Positions 62,541-64,000 of a stretch of DNA of 64,000 bases are shown in pieces; the first letter of the stretch is position 1; every line of letters begins with the position of its first letter. This stretch comes from Montifringilla adamsi. Its lineage: Eukaryota > Chordata > Aves > Passeriformes > Passeridae. Under the pieces are notes generated by a model. The model was not told where the DNA came from. It saw only the letters and a program-made list of their open reading frames with translations, and did no database searches. The DNA lies in NCBI GenBank assembly GCA_017590115.1, contig JAGGNK010011336.1:434001-498000 (forward strand), written 5' to 3'. The translations under genes and the position numbers were made by a program.

Positions 62541-64000
62541 CACCTGAGCCCTCTGCACTCCACCGAGAGCTCTGCTCACACCGTGGCTCTGGCACCCACC
62601 TGGCATCCATCTCCTCTGCCTCCTTTCTGACTCCCTGCCTCCTCCCTAGTTTGTGTGCAACTCAGGAATCTTCCCTGTGTATTTTGAGTTCACCATCTCT
62701 GTTGACCTGGTGCAGTATCAGGCTGTTGGGGAGTTAATTTTTTTAAGGCCTTTCTGATTTAATGAGCCCCTCTGCCCTGCCTCACGGAAGGAGCTGCTGA
62801 CAGATGGCTGGCATTTGCATTTCCATTTCAAGGGTTCCAAGCAGTTGTGCACCCAAGGCTTGGTGAGGTGCCCAGGTGGCTCTGCTGTCGAGGGGTTGCT
62901 TGGTTGCACTGCTTTGGGCACCCTTGAATATGTGCCGTGCCTGCCAGAGACTGCTCTGCCTTCCAGCAGTGTCTGATTCTGCATGGCACAGCCAGGATTG
63001 CATGGGATAATCCTTCTAACTGGAGCCTTCCCTCAGCCCATCAGGAGTTTAATTCCACTCCTTCATCTGTTGGCCTTGTAATCTGCTGGGCATCAGCCCT
63101 ACCTGGTTGTCAGGGCAGTAGTGTTTGTTCCTCAGCAAGGGTTGTGGGGCACTGTGGTTTATTAAACCATTATTTGCTTGCTGGACCTGCGTGGGCAAAG
63201 GTCAAAAGCTTCTCTGTGTGACAGTAGATACACCTTTCTTCCTAAGAGGGACTAAAGTGGTGTTACTTACTGTGGGCAAAAATGAATGTTCTGGCACACA
63301 CAGGGAAAAAAACAAGCCACAAAACAATAGGCAAGTGAAGCAAGGGAGGTTATTTTCAATTACTTAAAGATATAATATCTTCTGGCTCATCCATGAAAAG
63401 AAACAGATGAGTGCATCCCTCCCACACTGGACCTACACATTTTGGATTTCCACAGAGGAGAAAAAGAAAAGCCAAACAGGCAACTTTTTTTTTTTTTGTT
63501 TGATGCTGTGTGGAATAAGTGGTGGAGTTGTGATTGGTGCTTGCTCACTCTGATGGCCCCCTGAACTTTATAAAGAGATCCTCACTAGAAGAATTCCTGT
63601 CCTGTGTATGATACAGTGACACATACTGATAAAGGGTTCCCTGCTACCCCAGAAGTCAGTTTGGATTCAGCCAGCCTGTTAATGGGGAAACTATTTCAGG
63701 ATCTGAATGCAAGAGCTTCAACCATGCTCCAGGGTCAGGGCACATCTGATTCACAGGCTGAGGAGTAACTTTGTCCCTTTTCTTCCTGAGATACAGCATG
63801 GGATCACATGGGAGGAAATCTCTGGCTGAGGATGCTTTAAAGAGAGAAGGGACATAAGACACATGGCATCCTTTTAAATCAAATGGGGGAGTGGATCCTA
63901 ACTAAACACAGCTGGTTTTTCTGATCACTCACACCAAAGCTTTTGTTAGAAAGCACTTCACTGAGTCAAAAATATTTTTAATATGATCTCTGCTTGCACA
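62541..64000. other. Non-coding stretch
   Basis: No gene is recognisable up to the right edge. A short T-run lies near 63.49 kb. Confidence 0.6.

Noticed and set aside
62114..62737. 207- and 195-codon plus-strand frames at 61.9-62.7 kb
   Set aside because: Much of their length is the 52-bp minisatellite read in successive frames, so they are not genes.

Overview
This is a window of bird genomic DNA, most likely from a songbird (passerine). Three things point to a bird. The only recognisable protein-coding sequence is a vertebrate sodium/calcium exchanger exon. Several fragments of the bird/reptile LINE CR1 are present, one still ending in the typical ATTCTATGA-type repeat. A 394-bp LTR at about 53.0-53.4 kb matches, from memory and not from a search, an endogenous-retrovirus LTR family that is common in passerines.

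Layout. Bases 1-1817 on the minus strand are the large first coding exon (exon 2 in mammalian numbering) of SLC8A1 (NCX1). It has a good splice acceptor at 1818-1845 and an uninterrupted frame from ATG at 1810 to the window edge (603 codons). The rest of the gene lies to the left, outside the window. Everything to the right is upstream of the coding start, so it is intron 1 and/or 5' flanking DNA. A strong CpG island at about 10.95-11.9 kb has a Z-DNA-type run and a purine/pyrimidine tract on its upstream side and two good minus-strand splice donors (10998|10997 and 11479|11478). It is the best candidate for a 5'-UTR exon and promoter of SLC8A1, about 9 kb from exon 2. A second candidate promoter, at about 26.9-27.0 kb, has a minus-strand TATA-like box just downstream of a palindromic pair of GATA sites. 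Two further CpG-retaining patches lie at about 34.65-34.96 kb and 45.32-45.57 kb. Mammalian SLC8A1 uses several tissue-specific first exons (heart, kidney, brain), so several candidate promoters in this position make sense, but none is proven here.

The remaining DNA is ordinary avian non-coding sequence. It holds CR1 fragments (19.5, 22.75, 32.4, 35.3-36.1, 38.6, 46.5 and 50.8 kb), a 1.34-kb LTR-like element with a 5-bp target duplication (20.2-21.5 kb), the passerine-type LTR (53.0 kb) and a possible relic of a retroviral zinc knuckle (9.66 kb). There are also a 52-bp minisatellite (62.3 kb), simple repeats and several perfect inverted repeats. I saw no tRNA, rRNA, CRISPR or second protein-coding gene. 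The many short open frames outside the SLC8A1 exon look like chance frames or repeat remnants. I found no convincing new biological system; the best leads are the candidate alternative promoters.
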